DNA of 64,000 nucleotides from the NCBI GenBank assembly GCA_019279435.1, contig JAAALK010000080.1, forward strand, positions 34,130,778-34,194,777, read 5' to 3'. Source of the stretch: Zizania palustris (Eukaryota > Streptophyta > Magnoliopsida > Poales > Poaceae). This document shows positions 25,460 through 37,136 of this stretch, piece after piece. Each line of letters opens with the position of its first letter. Within the stretch, counting starts at the first letter, position 1. The notes under the pieces were generated by a model. It did no database searches, was not told where the DNA came from, and was given only the letters and a program-made list of their open reading frames with translations. The translations under genes and the position numbers were made by a program.

Positions 25460-28400
25460 TCACAGAATGCCGTAAGGGTGACCAACACCAAGTTCCCCAC
25501 GCAAGTAAGCAAAACGAGAAGCATCGAGGGGTTTAGTGAAAATATCGGCTAGCTGGTGTTGGGTATCAACATATTGAAGTTCAATATCACCCTTCTCATT
25601 GTGATCTCTGAGAAAATGATATCGCACATCAATGTGTTTGGTTCTTGAGTGCTGAACCGGGTTGTTTGCAATACAAATAGCACTAGTGTTATCACAGAAA
25701 AGTGGAACACTCTTATAATCTAACCCGAAATCCCGCAAAGTGGAAACCATCCACAAAATCTGAGAGCAACAGCTAGCTGCAGCAACATATTCGGCCTCAG
25801 CCATCGATTGTGCAACACTAGACTGTTTGCGGGAAGACCAGCAAACCAAAGAAGTACCCAGGAAATGACAAGTACCAGATGTACTTTTCCTATCAATCCT
25901 ACACCCAGCAAAATCCGCATCGGAATAACCTCGAAGACACAAAGAGGAAGACGCTGAATACCAATTGCCGAATTCGAGGGTATGTTTGAGATACCTGAGA
26001 ATGCGCTTTACCGCTTGGCGGTGCGAAGCTCGTGGTGAAGCCTGAAAACGAGCGCACAGACACACTGCGAAGTGTATGTCCGGCCTCGTAGCAGTCAAGT
26101 AGAGGAGGGAACCGATCATGCTTCGGAACTCCTTCTGATCTACGGCTTCTCCATCTTCGTCAGGATCAAATGCTACAGATGTAGCCATTGGAGTGGCGAG
26201 TGGCTTCGCATCTGCCATGTCGAATTTCTTGAGCAGGTCCTTGGTGTACTTCGTCTGGTGGACGAAAGTACCTTGTTTGCTTTGCTTGATTTGCAACCCA
26301 AGGAAAAAGGTGAGTTCACCCATCATGGACATTTCAAATTCTCTGCTCATGGTATCTGCAAACTCGGCAACCAAAGCATGAGAAGAGCCACCAAAGATGA
26401 TATCATCCACATAAATCTGAACTAGGAGGAAGTCTTTGCCATGCTTGAGAGTGAACAGGGTTTTATTAACAGAGCCCATCAAATACCCCTGCTCAAGCAG
26501 AAAAGACTTAAATCTATCATACCATGCCCGAGGGGCCTGCTTGAGTCCATAAAGAGCCTTATGAAGTTTAAGGACTTTATGTGGGTATTTGGGGTTTTCA
26601 AAGCCAGAGGGTTGTTTTACATAAACATCTTCGCCTATGAAGCCATTAAGAAAAGCACTTTTGACATCCATTTGATAGAGTTTGAATCCCCGGGATGTCG
26701 CAAAGGCAAGCAAAATCCTAATGGCCTCAAGGCGAGCAACAGGTGCAAAAGTTTCAGTAAAATCAATCCCTTCTAGTTGAGAATAACCCTGAGCTACAAG
26801 CCTAGCCTTATTTCTAACTATAGTCCCATCCTCCCCTTGTTTGTTTTTGAAAATCCATTTTGTTCCAATGAAATGAACATTTGGTGGAGGATCAACTAGT
26901 GACCAGACTTGGTTTCTCTCAAAATTTTCAAGTTCCTCATGCATGGCATTGATCCAGCTAGAATCAGAAAGTGCATGACTAACATCTAAGGGCTCGAAAG
27001 AAGCAACAAAAGCGGAATCAATAAAATGAGCATGAGAATGTGTTACCCTTTGATCAAGCTCACCAATGATCTGCTCGGGAGGGTGCATCCTTTGAACATG
27101 ATGTGGAGCCTCGCGGCGGGATGCAGTCTCCCCCTCAACTTGTGCGTTGGAGTGGTCCAAGATGACCGATGTCGAGGTAGTCGCTTCGGGACCTCGTGCC
27201 GAAGTAGTTGAAGCGGGGTCAGCTTCGGGGGTTGATGTCAAGGGTAGTAGGGGTTCATCCTCGAACTCTCCGGGATCTTCGTCTTCGAAGATGGTCTGTT
27301 CCATGTCGTGTTCATTTGCCTGTTCAAGAGCAGAACTATCAGAGGGGGTTGATTCATCAAAAGTCACATCACATGACTCGATGACAGTGTTAGTTTCCAA
27401 GTTATAAACACGATAAGAATGACCATGTGTAGTGTAACCCAAAAAGATCCCGTCAGAAGAACGCGACTCAAATTTATTCAAATTACCACGTTTAGGATAA
27501 AGCAACGACAGCCAAAAACTCGAAGATGAGTAACCTTGGGCTGTCTCCCAAAACGCAGCTCATAAGATGTCAAGTTTAAAATTGAGCGCAAGAATATTCG
27601 GTTTGAGATGTAGCAAGCAGTGTTCATGGCCTCAGCCCAGAATTTTCTAGGAGTCCTATGCTCATCAAGCATCGTCCTAGCCATCTCAACCAAAGTGCGG
27701 TTCTTCCTCTCAACAACACCGTTTTGTTGAGGAACCCGCGGAGCAGAGAATTGATGTTCTATGCCATGCTCCATGCAAAAGTCAACAAAAAGACTGTTTT
27801 TGAACTCGGTGCCATTATCATTTCGAATGAATTTCAATGCACCTGGGAGTTCAGTGAAAAGTTTCAAAGCCAAGCTCCGAAAGTGTGAAAACACTTCATC
27901 CTTGCTGGCAAGAAGGAAGACCCAAGAATAGCGAGAGAAATCGTCGACAATGACTAAAACATACCACTTGCCGCCTAAAGAACTAACCCGAGAAGGACCT
28001 ACAGTGTCCATGTGGAGAAGTTCTCCGGGTTGTTCAGTCATCACTGTGGTGACTTGCGAATGCGAAGCGGCAATCATTTTTCCATGTCGACAAGGAGCGC
28101 AAACTAAATTCTTCTCAAACTTGAGCTTGGGCAATCCTCGGATCAGACCTAGGGCGCTCAGACGAGCGAGCAACTCAAAGCTCATATGCCCTAGTCTACT
28201 ATGCCATTTCCAAAGCTCAGAAGTAGAATGTGCAATGAGACAATGAGAAGAACCAGATGACTCTGAAAAATCAGCTCCAAAAACTCTCCCAACTCTAAAG
28301 ATCTTACATACCACAACGCCATCAGAATTGAGTACTTGCGAAGTATCGCGATGGAATCGCACTTCGAATCCCTCATCAAGCAACTGAGATACAGACAACA

Positions 28401-28639
28401 AATTGTATCCCAGGTTTTCAACCAAAGCAACATCTTTGAGAGTGAAATTCGAATTAATTCTTACCACACCTTTACCTTTCACTCTACTCCTTCTATTGTT
28501 GCCGAAGGTGATATGTTCCCTTTGCTTGGTTGTGGTGAGGCTGAGAACCATGTTGCATCTCCGGTCATGTGGCGCGAACAACTGGAGTCCATGATCCACG
28601 TGTCCTCCAAACCTCGATCTGTCGCCTACACATGATAAG
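25460..28639 (-). pseudogene. Copia B2 pol: protease, integrase, RT, RNase H (a few lesions)
   Basis: Seen: protease near 28590-28540, where the catalytic D-S-G reads D-S-S and a one-base loss follows within about 15 codons. Then integrase (28520-27480) with the pre-integrase CAPCRHGK motif, DDFSRYSWVF, NDNGTEFKNS and NGVVERKNRTL, so all three acidic positions are kept. Another one-base loss near 27490 shifts the frame. From there an open 681-codon stretch (27505-25460) has RT ([25 protein letters not shown] at about 26390-26420) and RNase H ([31 protein letters not shown]), ending at 25460. Known: RT and RNase H copy the RNA and integrase inserts the cDNA. The intact RT-RNase H half suggests a fairly young insertion. 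Confidence 0.9.
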
Positions 28640-31088
28640 AATATCTCGATCGCTCAGTGCTGGGGTGAGTGAAAAAATGACGAGGCATCCAGCACTGAGT
28701 GACACGAGTAGTAGGTGTAGTAAAAGTAGACGGTCTACGCACATGATAATCTGAATGATACAAAGTGCGAGGTCTACCTACATGCTGTGATCGAACAACA
28801 TGTCGAGGTCTCCTACTCTGACGAGGTACAAAGCTACTCGCCCGGGGTCTACCACCATATGGAACATGGTGAAAACCTCGAGGAGAAAAACCTCTCCGAG
28901 AAGCACGAGGAGCCTCAAAAACAGGACGATAGTACAACTCAGACTCATGCATACCTAAAGATGGGTAATGCATGTCCTGGTAACTCATCGCCTGAGAGCG
29001 TCGCTCATCCTTGATGCGACGAAAACAGAACCCAACCAAATGACCCGCCCGCTGACAATAGGAACAATGAAACACTCTCCTCGGGGCACTCTCATGGGTC
29101 TTAGGAGCAACTCTCACAAGCTCCTTGGGCTTCTGCTGAGTGGTTTTCTTGGGAGGATTTTTCTTGGCAGGAGGAGTGGTTTTTCTTTGGTGCTCGGGTA
29201 GGCTTTTTGGCTGATGGGGTGTCTAACAGAGCTCTCTCTTTCTCTAGGGTAGTGGGAGAGGTAAAAACAGTTTTGTTTTCAGTTTCTGAAGGAATCTTCT
29301 CAAAACCCAAACCTAGAGCTAACCCTGCTCTGTCAGCACACACCTTGGTCTTGGCCAAGAGCAAATCCATCCTACCCTTTCCCTCAGTGCATTTGTTAAC
29401 CACGGAAAGAAGGTATTCATTTTCTGACATGAGGTTCTCAGCTTGCAACCTAACAGCGCCTAGCTGGTCCTTAAGGGTTATGCAAGTGTCACAAACAGGT
29501 TGCACATCCTTAGAACTACCGGCCCTCTCCAATCTAGCCTCTAAATCATGAACATGTTTATCACGTAAATTAATGCTCTCGCGTAATAAAGAACAGTTCA
29601 TGCATTCAATAATATCATGAGGTCTAGAATCAACCACCAAAAGCTGCTTCTGTGCAGTCTCAAGCTCAGAAAGAGTTTGAGCATGTACAGAACGCAATTG
29701 AGCAAGCTCACCCATGACAACAGAATAAGATTCACATTCAGCATCATTTACTTTAGACTTAAGCATGGCATATTCAGTAGAAACAGATTCTAGCCTAAGT
29801 CTAAGGTATTTTCTTTCTCTAGCGGCTTGCACAAGTAATCTATCCTGACCAAGAACTACTTCATTCAGCTCATCTAATTTTATTGAAAGCTGGTCAGATG
29901 ATAGGTTTACCTCAGATGAGTCAAGCTCATCGCCGCTGTGATCGCTGTCGGCCATGAAGCATAGGCCGGTGAAGTCTCGTCCCTTCTTGTCCTTCTTGTC
30001 CTCCTTCCTTGGGGACTCCTCCTCCTCAGAGCTCGACTCCTCAGTTGAGGAAGTGTCGATGTCGCTGAGAGCAGCAACAAAAGCTCTGGAAGCGGCTTTG
30101 GCTACTCTCTTAGCCACCTTGCCGCGCTTGCCCTTCACAAAGGGTTTCCTCTCCTTCTTGTGGTATTTGGGGCGCTCACTCTCATCTCTCTTCTTGAGCT
30201 TAGGGCAATTGGCCTTAATATGAGAAATGTCACCACATTCAAAGCAACCACTGAAACCACTTCTCCTCTGATCCCGTCTTTCATGATGAAAACGGGTGAA
30301 CCTTCTGGCAATGAGAGCAAGCTCATCATCATCCAGAGTGTCCACCTGCTCCTTTGTGACGGAGACCAGGGAGAAAAAGCAAAACCATCTGCAAGAACAC
30401 AAGTACCAGATGTGCTTGGTTCTGCAGCGGTGCCATGGCTAGTGCTAGAAACCAATGCCAATGGTTGTGGCAACGAACTTCTGTGCACTGCAAGAGATGC
30501 CTTGGCTATCTCTGTGGACTTTAGCTTGCTAAAGAGCTCATCACAGGTCAATGTGTCATAACCTGTGGACTCTTCAATGCTGGATATCTTTACCTCCCAT
30601 ATGCTACGGTCAAGAGCATAGAGAAGCTTGATAGCCCTATCGTGATCGTTGTAAGCAAGTGTCTCGTTGGACCACAAGTTACTCACTATAGCATCAAAGC
30701 GCGAAAACATGGCATCTATAGATTCACCAGGTGCCTGCACAAACAGCTGATACTGTTGATTGTATGTGCTTTGGCGCCTGGCCTTGATCTGTGTAGAGCC
30801 CTCATGAAAAATAGTGAGTGTTGTCCAAATCTCCCTAGCAGTCCTAAGGTGATGCACCCTATCAAACTCACTCCGGCTCAAACCAATGAACAGTATGTTT
30901 CTTGCCTTGGAGTTGGCATTATACTGATCTTTTTCTGTTTGAGAGGTGCGAGTCTTAAGGATGGAGTATTGTGAGTCCACAATCTCCCAAATTGCATTTC
31001 CTTGGCTTAGCAAGTAAGCCTCCATGCGCACCTTCTAGTATGCAAAATCAGTCCCATCGAACAGAGGAATTTTACTGCCTCTGTCCAT
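28640..31088 (-). pseudogene. Copia B2 gag (one stop, one or more frameshifts)
   Basis: Seen: ATG at 31088 begins MDRGSKIPLFDGTDFAY; the next codon is TAG, where B1 has TGG. The frame then continues through YALDRSIWEVKIS. A one-base loss near 30375 shifts it. It goes on with CCHC knuckle 1 (CFECGDISHIKANC, near 30240), a Lys-rich then acidic stretch (SSSEEEESPRKEDKKDKK), a heptad-rich segment with coiled-coil character (about 29900-29500), and CCHC knuckle 2 (CSYCQRAGHLVGFC, near 29060). It ends in an Arg/His-rich linker into protease. Two knuckles about 1.2 kb apart are unusual in a Copia gag; B1 has the same plan. Confidence 0.88.
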
Positions 31089-31132
31089 GTCGCCAACAGA
31101 TCACAAAACCGGTTAAGGTCAACTGGTGATCT

Positions 31133-31151
31133 TAACCTACTCTGATACCAA
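31133..31151 (-). other. Primer-binding site of Copia B2
   Basis: On the element strand TGGTATCAGAGTAGGTTAA, adjoining the 5' LTR. It matches initiator tRNA-Met over the first 11 bases; a C-to-T change follows. Confidence 0.82.
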
Positions 31152-31152
31152 T

Positions 31153-33022
31153 TGTTGGACCGGAAACGGCGACCAGAGGGGGGGTGAATGGGAGCTTTTA
31201 AAAATTCAGGCTAAAAACAGCCTTCGGTTTTTAATCTGTCTACTGCTGAACAGGCTTCGAACACCAACCTTCGAAGGTCTGGTTCGGAGGTATTTGACAG
31301 CTCCGAACACAAGCTTCGCAAGGAGTAAAAGTCCGAAGTCAAGCAGACTTCGCTCCACCCACAACCCCGAAAACAACTCTGCTAAGTCAGTGCAGGCTCC
31401 ACACACAGGGTGCTTCGAGCAGGCTTCGCACTTCACCCTTCGCAAGAGTGGACTACCCTCTGAGGACTTAGACCTAAAACTTAGCGACAGCAACTGGTGC
31501 TGGGCTTAGTACAGCGAAGGTCTAAACGCACATTAACGGACTTCGCTAAGGGCTTTGACGCACTGTCACAAGTCACTCGAGGTGACACACAAATGGACGA
31601 AGTATGCAGCGAGGTATGTAAAACAAGCTCAAGCAAAATGCACACAGAAGCAGGGCTTCGCCGCTTGAACAAGGAACACAATATCTCACTGGATGAATAC
31701 AGAGTGGAGGCGAGTATAGGAGCTCAATAGTAAATGCTCAAAGTGTTAAATGTTACCTACCCAGCCCCCATATTTATAGCCACTATTCACCCAAGTGAAT
31801 TGACTACTTTACCCCTAGGGTTTACATTGGTTTTATCTCTACAGAACGGAGGGGTACAAAAGGTAGTCAACTTTATTCTGGAGGCTTCTCTGTCAGCTTT
31901 GCAGAGGGGACAGCGTCAGCTTTTTGCAGAGCAGACAATGTCAGCCTTTGTAGTCTTTGACCTTTCTGAAGCCCCCCTTCGCACGCGAGGGGTGCAGTAG
32001 CTTCGGTGAGAAGCCTTGAGCCTGACGGCCTTCACTTCACCGAAGATAGCCTCCGATACAGTGACGGTTTTGAGCCGAAGTCGTCAAAGCCCTTGGGCCT
32101 TCGCACCAACACCCTCGGAGTGGACCACCACGGCTTCGCAGCTACTCCCAGATCGAACTCCGTCAGTCCGTGTACCGAAGCCATGCATGGCCGAAGCACC
32201 ACAAGTCAACCTCGCTCCGGAGCTAGCCTCGCTCCGAAGCCTTCCTCACTCCGAAGCCCCACCTTCGGAGTACCACCCTTCGAAGTCCCTCCTTTGTCCA
32301 AGGCCTCCGCACGAAGCATTCCATGAGGACTTCATCGCAGTGTCTCTCCCCGAGCACACTCCTCGACGAGCCTCACCCGGACCATGCCTTCAACGCGCCT
32401 CGACTTCTGAGACCTTCGTCGGGTACCTTCGAATGTCTCCCTCCGGAGCACACTTCGAACGTCTTGCCTCCGCAGAGGACTTGATCCACCATACTCCGAA
32501 GTCACTCCATCCGGAGTACCCTTCGAAGTGCCTCGCCTCCGAGGAATTTGTCTCGGAGTACCTTCACCCGGAGCCACGCTCCGCACTTACTGCCTTCACC
32601 TGGTGCACCTCGACCCGAGGACCGACCTCGACCCCTTCGCAGCCTCCATGACGGAGCTCCCCGCTCCCCTGGCATCAAGCCTCCCGCTTGACCCAGGTTC
32701 ACCTGCTACGAACCATCCGTCGCCTCCGAAGTCCCCTGCGCACCACAGACAAACAGACAAGTGTATTCAGTACTCCGAAGACCTCTCCGGGTTAGCAACC
32801 TTCGGCACACACTCCGGTGTACCACCCAAAGTATCGAGACCTTGGTACAAACCCAGTCAACGTGTACTGTCGGACCCCTCCGATAAGCACACTTCGCTGC
32901 AACAGCTGCAGCAACCAAAGCAACCTCCGAACACCTTCGGTTCGGAGGTACCCGTTCGAACCAGAGGTTAAACACAGTCAATCACTCATCACAGACTCTG
33001 AAACCAACCCTTGGTTTCTCAA
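31153..33022 (-). repeat. 5' LTR of Copia B2
   Basis: 1870 bp, TGTTGG...TTTCTCA, followed by the ATATT duplication. A TATA-like box CTATAAATAT lies at 31770-31779 on the minus strand; transcription would run leftward into gag. Confidence 0.92.
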
Positions 33023-34010
33023 TATTATAAGTATGTTATTTCTTTTCTAACATACTACTGCAGGAAGTTCGAAGGGTTACCTAGACTTCGAAGCTCTCCC
33101 TCCGAAGCATGTTGGAATGCTATCGGCCAGTCGGCTTCGAGAGGTGGAATTCTGAGGACGATGAACTCTTTGGCCAAGTCCCGCATGCTCATGCGGCTGG
33201 CTATCGAAGAGAGTAACCCAAGCCGCGTTGAGAGCAGGCTTGGGTTCAGAGTGACTTCTGCGTCCTTCCGGAACCAGATTTCTTGGAGAGGCCCCGTGAA
33301 GCTGGAGTCTTCTCTGACCTCAGCGTAGAACCACCGGAGAATCCAGTTGGTGTACCATCGGTCGTTGATGGCCTTCGCCGGGAAGTGTTGAGCGTGCTCC
33401 TTCCGCAACTAGAAGTTGACGCTTCCAAAGGCTGTTATCACCTTGGTGTCTCCAGGACCATCTTGTGGCTTCGGCTGGCAGATAGCTTCGAAGATTGCCA
33501 GCCTTGCGATGGCATTGGGGGACAGTTGAGGCAAGGTAATGTGAAACATTTCCAATACCTCCAATAAAAAGCTGATGGCAGGGAGCCCAAGACCAACTTC
33601 GAAGAATGCTTCGAAGACTACCCCTTCTCCGCTTTGTGGCCTTGGGGTCGACTCTGTTCTGGGGACTCGAGTCCTCATTCCGGGGCCCAGCTTCCCAGCC
33701 ACCGCCTCTTCGATGGACTCCGCAGTGCTGATGGATTGGCCGATGAGGAAGCTTTGCGGGATTTGCTTCTTGGATGGAGGGCGGAGCTCCCGAGGATTCT
33801 TGGGCCAAGAACCTCCTGGAGCCCCCGCCATGGCCGCTGCTGCCGAAGCCGCCCAAGCTTGCCTTTGCGCCAAAGTGCTTGCTGTTGCTGGCACGGTGTT
33901 GCTGGTCCTCGCCATGACTCGATCGCTCAGAAAGTTGGGAGATTTGGAGGTTGAAGAAAGTAAACTTCGGAAGTCAGGCACGGTAAAAGTTTTTGGCGGA
34001 TTTCGATCCC

Positions 34011-34020
34011 CCTTTTATAG
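34011..34020 (-). promoter_or_regulatory. TATA box of the Gypsy A antisense gene
   Basis: CTATAAAAGG on the minus strand, about 96 bases before the ATG at 33915. Gypsy C has CTATAAATAG at the same relative place. The 34021-34411 stretch between this box and the 3' LTR is otherwise non-coding. Confidence 0.65.
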
Positions 34021-34411
34021 CCTTCTGCTAGCTGTTGCACTTCGGTCACATTCACACAGCAGGTTCAACTTCTGTCGCTAGTGGGTGGGACCAGGAAGTG
34101 AAAAAATGTGAACTCATGGTAAAATTTCGACCGTTACCTTTTCGAGAGCATAACGGCTACTTGAAGGGTAACGGCTCAAAATTAACGGCTCTCCGCGACG
34201 TTTTACCTCCGCAACGGTTCCTTTTCCTGCGAAGTGTTCACACAGCAGTCCCAGTTCGAAGCTCTCATTGGGGATGCCTCTATGTCAAAAACCCTTCGAA
34301 TAGCTGTAATACCTTCAAATTTCTCTAAGTCCCTGAATATGAAAATGTTCCTTGCGTATACTTCTTTCCTACCATGCAGATTAAATTGGAGAAGCGTATT
34401 CGAGGGGCTAC

Positions 34412-34901
34412 TGTTGGGGGAAACACTTCATCCTCAGGACTTTAGAAATCAATAGTCAAAGATGGATTACTAGCATCAAAGCTTGAATTCATTTCCGAAG
34501 GTGACGAAGTTTCTTTGCCGGAGGATGCTTCGACTTGAGGACTCGAAGGTACCCCCGCAGGCTATGAAGCTTCGGTGGAAAACAGCAAGACTGATAAGAT
34601 GTTTGCCTTATCTTCCTTCTCCAGATAGATTTACTATTTTAACCATATTCGGGGCACCGAATAGTTTCCACTATGTCAGTTGTAATTGAGGGGTAAATAG
34701 GTATTTTCCTTAGATTTTTTGCCTATAAATACACTCCTTCTTACCCTGTAATAGGCATCGAATACTTAGCTATTCAATACACTATTTCGGACTACTTAAG
34801 CTATTATCCAATTCGGAGGCTTGAGATAGTTCTCAACACAAATTCACTGTTTGTTAGTTCTTAATCTTAGAGAACTGTTAGCGTAATCTTTTACGCCAAC
34901 A
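34412..34901 (+). repeat. 3' LTR of Gypsy A
   Basis: 490 bp, TGTTGGGGG...ACGCCAACA, preceded by GCGTATTCGAGGGGCTAC, which is identical upstream of the Gypsy C 3' LTR. TATAAAT is at 34724-34730. It is clearly diverged from the Gypsy C LTR in its first 200 bases, but nearly the same from GAATAGTTTCCACTATGTC onward. Confidence 0.9.
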
Positions 34902-36090
34902 CATATTTATAGTCCTAAAATTGCCATCCAAGTAACCTATCCAGCCGATTTCGGATGAATCTGTAACCATCTTCTGTTCTTATCTCCGTCGGCTCCCCTT
35001 CCGATCATGCAGCTGTTGCGGACGTACTCCTTTGACCTTCTTTAACCGGATCTTCTCTAACTTGTTGTTGACCATGCACATTCCTTGGTGGGCCTTTAGC
35101 TTTACCAAATCTTGGTGTCAACACATGCCCCCTAGTTTTGAGGCGTTAAGAGGCATTTGACGCTTCGAAACTACCAATCATAATTACCTTACACTGCCAA
35201 GTCTTTTCGCACAGTCGTCTCACATTCATTACCATCAGCCTAAAAAACTCTTCGCTTTCTTTGCCTCTCTAGGATTGGTTTAACACAGTGCCCGAAGAGC
35301 CACACTGGTTTAACACGACACCCGAAGAGCCACACTGCTAATAAATATCCGGCTTTTCACCCTTCTCCTTTCTATGCTTTCCATCTGCACTGCCTTTGCT
35401 CCCAATCTGCAGGCTTCTAGTGCGCCTTCGATTACCATCACTTGTCATCTTCTTCTCCCTCACGCTTCTACGTCCAGCGACATTGGGATGGCCAACCTTC
35501 ACGAGGTCCCTAAGGTAGGCGTTGACACGAAAACATGTCTCCGCACTTGGGCCAGTTCGACGATCCAAAAACATCATGAGACATTGACGTCGCATTCCGA
35601 GAATCCTTAAACAGTGGTAAGGGAATAACAGAGTCGCCAGACAATCAAATAATATTAATATAAAACTATTCAATTAACCGATGTATGGAAAAGTAGATAA
35701 TTAAACATAATCGGAAACAATCAAATCTAATCGGCTAGCCTAAACCAATTAAACCTAATAGAGGTTATGCGGTCGGACCGGCCTAGGGTTGTCGGTCAGA
35801 CCAACCAGTAGATTGCGGTCAGACCGGCCTACGAGCGGCGGTCTGACCGGTAGTACAAAAAAGGTGCACTAGGCCTGCCTACACACTGCGGTCAGACCGA
35901 CCATGTGCCACCGGTCAGACCGGCGCATGCCTCCAACAAGATTACGGCATGGCACGGCCCGGTCAGATCGACCTATCAATGTCAGTCAGACCGATAGTAA
36001 CAGATCAGATCGCCCGGGTACTTCAACGATCGTCTTGCTATTGGTGCCTTTACCCTTGTGCTTTAGTCTGAGTGATTTGGGAAAAAAATT
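34902..36090. other. Unassigned degraded repeat DNA with a cluster of GGTCAGACCG motifs
   Basis: No credible gene. 34902-35540 has promoter-like AT and CT stretches and a short exon-like piece before a GTAGG donor at 35513; it may be a remnant of another Gypsy element. At 35766-36012 there are about nine degenerate copies of GGTCAGACCG or GGTCTGACCG, irregularly spaced. Confidence 0.45.
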
Positions 36091-37136
36091 GTGTGCAGTA
36101 GGGCTGCAGGCAGCCACCCCTTCATCCGTCTTTGGATTGTTGCCACGTGCCTCCACAATGCATGCACACTAGCGCTAGGATCACAATGTAGGAGCAAGGC
36201 CTCGCTCGGCTCCGTACCACATGGAATATAGAATCGGCTCGGCTCCCGCAGCGTGGGATTGTGGGAAGAAAGCATCAGCTTGACTCCGCACACATCGCAC
36301 CCACCCCTTTCTTGGCAACTCAGGCCACCGCTGTAATGATCGTTTCTATATCTCTGTTCTCCTCTATGAGCCGTCATCGAGGGACGAGGCGACGATGTCC
36401 TATGCAAGGTCCTGCCTCGCCACGGCACTGCACAAGCCGCTCAACAACTCGACCCCATTTCGTAAGCTCAAGAAGCAGCGGCAGCCACAGTTCCAAGTCG
36501 AGGTTCCTATTGATGAGTGACGACGATTGATCACCAGGATCCTTCATGTGCTTCACCTTCGACATGTTTTGAAGCGTCGGCGTGCCAAGGATGGGTGGCG
36601 TGTCGGCGAAGCTACTGCTCGTTTGGCCGTCCACCGAGGAGGAGAGAGTGGCTCAGCAAGAAATCAATGATTGGGGAGCCTAGACGGTGCATGCACAGCT
36701 AGATGTGTTGTCGGAGAGCTCCTGTGACACCGCCAAGTTCTTGGCATTAGGCCAGTGTTATTTAATTTCGTCGCTGTTATTTCCTCAATGCATTAGCTTT
36801 TTGATTTCCACATAAATGTGCACGTTCTGGCTGAATGCTGATTGATGCATCATTTCTTAGCGCGTGAACTGAGTTTTTGTTTTTTGTAATATTAATCCAA
36901 GAAATGCAGAAAATGATATGAAGTTAAACAACACCAAAATGAACATTCTTCTTCCCGCATATAGCGTGCGTTGCTTGGGTTCTAGAAATCTCTAGATCGT
37001 GTGTGTGCTTTCTTCCTTCATAACTACAGCTAGGGCGGTCGCAGGTAGAGAAGGTGAGGCCCGGCGGGTCAGCGCCGAAGCATTGGACCCCAAGCCAATG
37101 GTTCTTCTCAACCTGGCGTGGAGCTTTGACGAGGAG

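Larger units (their letters stand above)
22451..33022 (-). mobile_element. Copia B2: complete SIRE-like Ty1/Copia element
   Basis: Seen: 10572 bp, bounded by LTRs of 1875 bp (22451-24325) and 1870 bp (31153-33022), flanked by the target duplication ATATT (22446-22450 and 33023-33027). It has a primer-binding site, a polypurine tract and one nearly continuous gag-pol on the minus strand. All parts are in Copia order. It landed in intron 1 of the Gypsy A antisense gene, so it is younger than Gypsy A. It is not autonomous now: a nonsense codon and several one-base shifts break gag-pol. It is a relative of Copia B1 with shorter LTRs and no nested insert. Confidence 0.93.
19661..33915 (-). pseudogene. 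Gypsy A antisense gene: five exons, intron 1 interrupted by Copia B2
   Basis: Seen: exons by homology with Gypsy C and GT-AG borders are 33915-33060, 22430-21745, 21665-21186, 21113-20237 and 20125-19661. Exon 1 begins MARTSNTVPATAS and contains the same globular region as Gypsy C (FEAFFEVGLGLPAISF, LPQLSPNAIARLAIFE, RWYTNWILRWFYAEV), with one in-frame TAG near 33407. Exons 3-4 are a long coiled coil, and exon 5 is a charged tail ending GLDQNFS. The donor of intron 1 lost one G relative to Gypsy C. Copia B2 lies in intron 1, between 22450 and 33023. Known: the exon 1 region resembles the plant domain called putative gypsy-type transposon (Transposase_28). Its role is unknown. Inferred: a co-evolving antisense gene of this element family. 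An in-frame ATG at 33981 is an alternative start. Confidence 0.75.
1..34901 (+). mobile_element. Gypsy A: Tat-type Ty3/Gypsy LTR retrotransposon, 5' end outside the window, carrying two nested Copia elements
   Basis: Seen: pol sequence on the plus strand at 1-1023 and 15919-18451, a 116-bp tandem array, an antisense spliced gene (19661-33915), a purine-rich stretch before the LTR at about 34400-34411, and a 3' LTR at 34412-34901 that begins TGTTGGGGG and ends ACGCCAACA. The same order of parts recurs in Gypsy C (46188-62113), which supports treating these scattered pieces as one element. Known: the Tat lineage has a second, archaeal-like RNase H, long variable 3' regions with tandem repeats, and extra ORFs often in antisense. 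Inferred: the 5' LTR, gag and protease lie left of position 1. The five bases after the 3' LTR are CATAT; a matching duplication should sit upstream. Copia B1 (1024-15507) and Copia B2 (22451-33022) are later insertions. The element is dead, with several nonsense codons in pol. Confidence 0.85.
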
